A DNA stretch of 64,000 nt from Paralcaligenes sp. KSB-10 (lineage in GTDB: Bacteria > Pseudomonadota > Gammaproteobacteria > Burkholderiales > Burkholderiaceae_B). Under the pieces are notes generated by a model, which had not been told where the DNA came from, ran no database searches, and saw only the letters and a list, made by a program, of their open reading frames with translations. This document shows positions 62,838 through 64,000 of this stretch, piece after piece. The stretch is taken from positions 3,038,001-3,102,000 of the forward strand of contig NZ_CP089848.1 in assembly GCF_021266465.1 (NCBI RefSeq), in the 5' to 3' direction. A program made the translations under genes and the position numbers. How positions within the stretch are numbered: the first letter of the stretch is position 1; each line of letters starts with the position of its first letter.

Positions 62838-64000
62838 ACGCGCGCCGTGGTCTTGCAGGCGGCGGGCGAATTGGCCGGCGTAGGCAACGCCCAGGCTCAC
62901 ATTCCTGGCAAGTCTGGCCTGCACACCCAGTTCGAATTGCCAGGCCTGGCGCGCCAAAGCTTGGCCTTCGGACTCAAAGACCGCATGCCGAGCGGCGTCC
63001 CTGAAACTTTGATGGGAAAAAGAGCGCACGGCACCGCTGGCGTGGCGCCAGGCCAGCAAGCCCCGGATCCTGGCGGCGCCCACGGCCGTTTCAATTTCGT
63101 GCGTCAGCCTTAATCCCAGCGTGGTAAATAGCGCCGACGGGCGGGCAGGCAAAACATCGAGCGCTGCCGCACCGCCCTGTTCGGTAAAGCCGTCGATATG
63201 GGTTCGCACCCAGGCCAGGCGCACGAAGGGCGCAAGAGTCGATGGGGATTTCGTTGCAGGTGAATGCGATGACGGGGATTGCAGGCGATCACTGGAGTCG
63301 CCCCTATCCATGAAATCCGTGCCCGCGGAGAGCGGGGATATCCGAGCCGATGTTGCCGCGCCCGCCGACGGCAACGATATCGGCCAGGCCACTTCCCCGA
63401 AGATTTGCGTGCCGCCGGCTTGATAGCGGCTTTGCAGATCATCGTGCAGGCCGGCCACAGCGACCTTTCGACGGCTTTCCACGCCATGCCGGGAATGCGC
63501 GGCGCCCAGCGCAAGCACGCTGCCCCGCCAGCGGCCGGCCAGGTTCAGGCCAAGGTGCGTGCTGTGAATCCGGGCATTGGCCATGGATTGGCCGCGCCAT
63601 ACATGGCTTTGCTGGGCGCCAAAGAAACCGCCCACGGCCCAGTCGGCATTGACCGGCGCACCAAGCCCCAGCACCAGGCCCTGGATACTGCGCTGATCGG
63701 CCGGCGTTCCCGATTGAGCGGCTCGATCGGCCGAGGAATAATATGCCTGGCTCCAAAACCGGGGCCGATCCGATTGAGCAGGCAATGCATCCGGCAAGAC
63801 GCGGGAAGTATGGCCGACCGCTTGCGGACTATCGGCATGACGCGCTGCCTGTCGAACCGAGCGGCTTTCATCAAAAGGCAAGCCTGGCCCGAACGGGCTT
63901 GCGTGCTCAAGCACAGCCTCTCGCACGAAACGGCTATCGTCGATCAAGCTGGATTGCAGCGACGCGGCCCAGCTACCCGACAATTGCTGAAATGCCGATC
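62814..64000 (-). CDS. Autotransporter beta-domain, partial at right edge
   Basis: C-terminal part of a type V secreted protein; the open frame continues past base 64000, so the passenger lies outside. The visible part starts SAFQQLSGSWAASLQSSLID, matching the linker helix region before the barrel, then DSRFVREAVLEH. The barrel follows, with alternating strands such as WSQAYYSSADR, GLVLGLGAPVNADWAVGGFF and APFVRLAWVRTHIDGF, and a terminal NLVWAF with the aromatic end residue recognised by the BAM machinery. It sits in the outer membrane. The 3' end overlaps a 43-bp repeat. Confidence 0.93.
   Translation of the reverse strand, partial: SAFQQLSGSWAASLQSSLIDDSRFVREAVLEHASPFGPGLPFDESRSVRQAARHADSPQAVGHTSRVLPDALPAQSDRPRFWSQAYYSSADRAAQSGTPADQRSIQGLVLGLGAPVNADWAVGGFFGAQQSHVWRGQSMANARIHSTHLGLNLAGRWRGSVLALGAAHSRHGVESRRKVAVAGLHDDLQSRYQAGGTQIFGEVAWPISLPSAGAATSARISPLSAGTDFMDRGDSSDRLQSPSSHSPATKSPSTLAPFVRLAWVRTHIDGFTEQGGAAALDVLPARPSALFTTLGLRLTHEIETAVGAARIRGLLAWRHASGAVRSFSHQSFRDAARHAVFESEGQALARQAWQFELGVQARLARNVSLGVAYAGQFARRLQDHGARLNLVWAF

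Overview
The window reads as chromosome of a beta-proteobacterium of the order Burkholderiales, most likely family Alcaligenaceae (Bordetella, Achromobacter, Pusillimonas and relatives). The reasons are GC-rich coding sequence, the housekeeping order dacC-dat-ybeD-lipB-lipA and birA-coaX, an arylmalonate decarboxylase that closely resembles the Bordetella bronchiseptica enzyme as I remember it, and six Bug/TctC periplasmic binding proteins, a family greatly expanded in this group. No rRNA, tRNA, CRISPR, phage or intact insertion sequence was seen. Genus is inference; no database search was possible.

Layout. 1-2.6 kb: edge of a possible regulator, an orphan Bug protein and a lactonase-type beta-propeller. 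3.4-6.6 kb: glmS, an Lrp/AsnC regulator and a cupin. 6.7-11.8 kb: a Rieske oxygenase / Bug / SDR / ferredoxin-type reductase operon facing an IclR regulator, which looks like an aromatic-acid pathway. 11.8-15 kb: a CoA-transferase and Bug pair facing a LysR. 15.5-23.5 kb: an M20 amidohydrolase, an N-formylglutamate amidohydrolase and a complete peptide ABC transporter (dppFDCBA order along the + coordinates, transcribed A to F). 23.9-30.9 kb: a TRAP operon (DctP, fused DctQM, LacI regulator, two 2-hydroxyacid dehydrogenases, an amidohydrolase) with a readable promoter and operator. 31.1-46 kb: mostly housekeeping genes (lipA, lipB, dat, dacC, birA, coaX, galU, waaA, waaC), interrupted at 39.7-42.2 kb by an arylmalonate decarboxylase/Bug/GntR operon. 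46-52.3 kb: a Bug, sulfatase, LysR, cytochrome b561-like, SMP-30 lactonase and beta-propeller operon. 52.7-59.2 kb: a rhamnonate-dehydratase-like enolase-superfamily enzyme, a LysR, and TctC-TctB-TctA-PdxA-like. 60-64 kb: a ketoglutarate-semialdehyde-type dehydrogenase, a methyltransferase and the C-terminal barrel of an autotransporter running off the right edge.

How the genes fit together. The accessory part is a set of separate uptake-plus-catabolism modules for small organic acids. Each pairs a binding protein or transporter with one or a few enzymes and its own regulator (IclR, LysR, LacI, GntR). Five of the six Bug proteins have no TctA/TctB permease beside them; only the 55-58 kb copy does.

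The strongest non-genic signals are: (1) two 229-bp palindromic elements in opposite orientation (33382-33610 and 59406-59634) with perfect 26-bp terminal inverted repeats and a compensatory base-pair change; (2) an unrelated 201-bp palindromic element at 15135-15335; (3) a promoter module of about 79 bp present twice (52579-52657 and 54928-55006), linking two transcription units to one LysR; (4) two exact-period tandem triplications (3 x 32 bp and 3 x 43 bp), each overlapping the stop-codon end of a gene.
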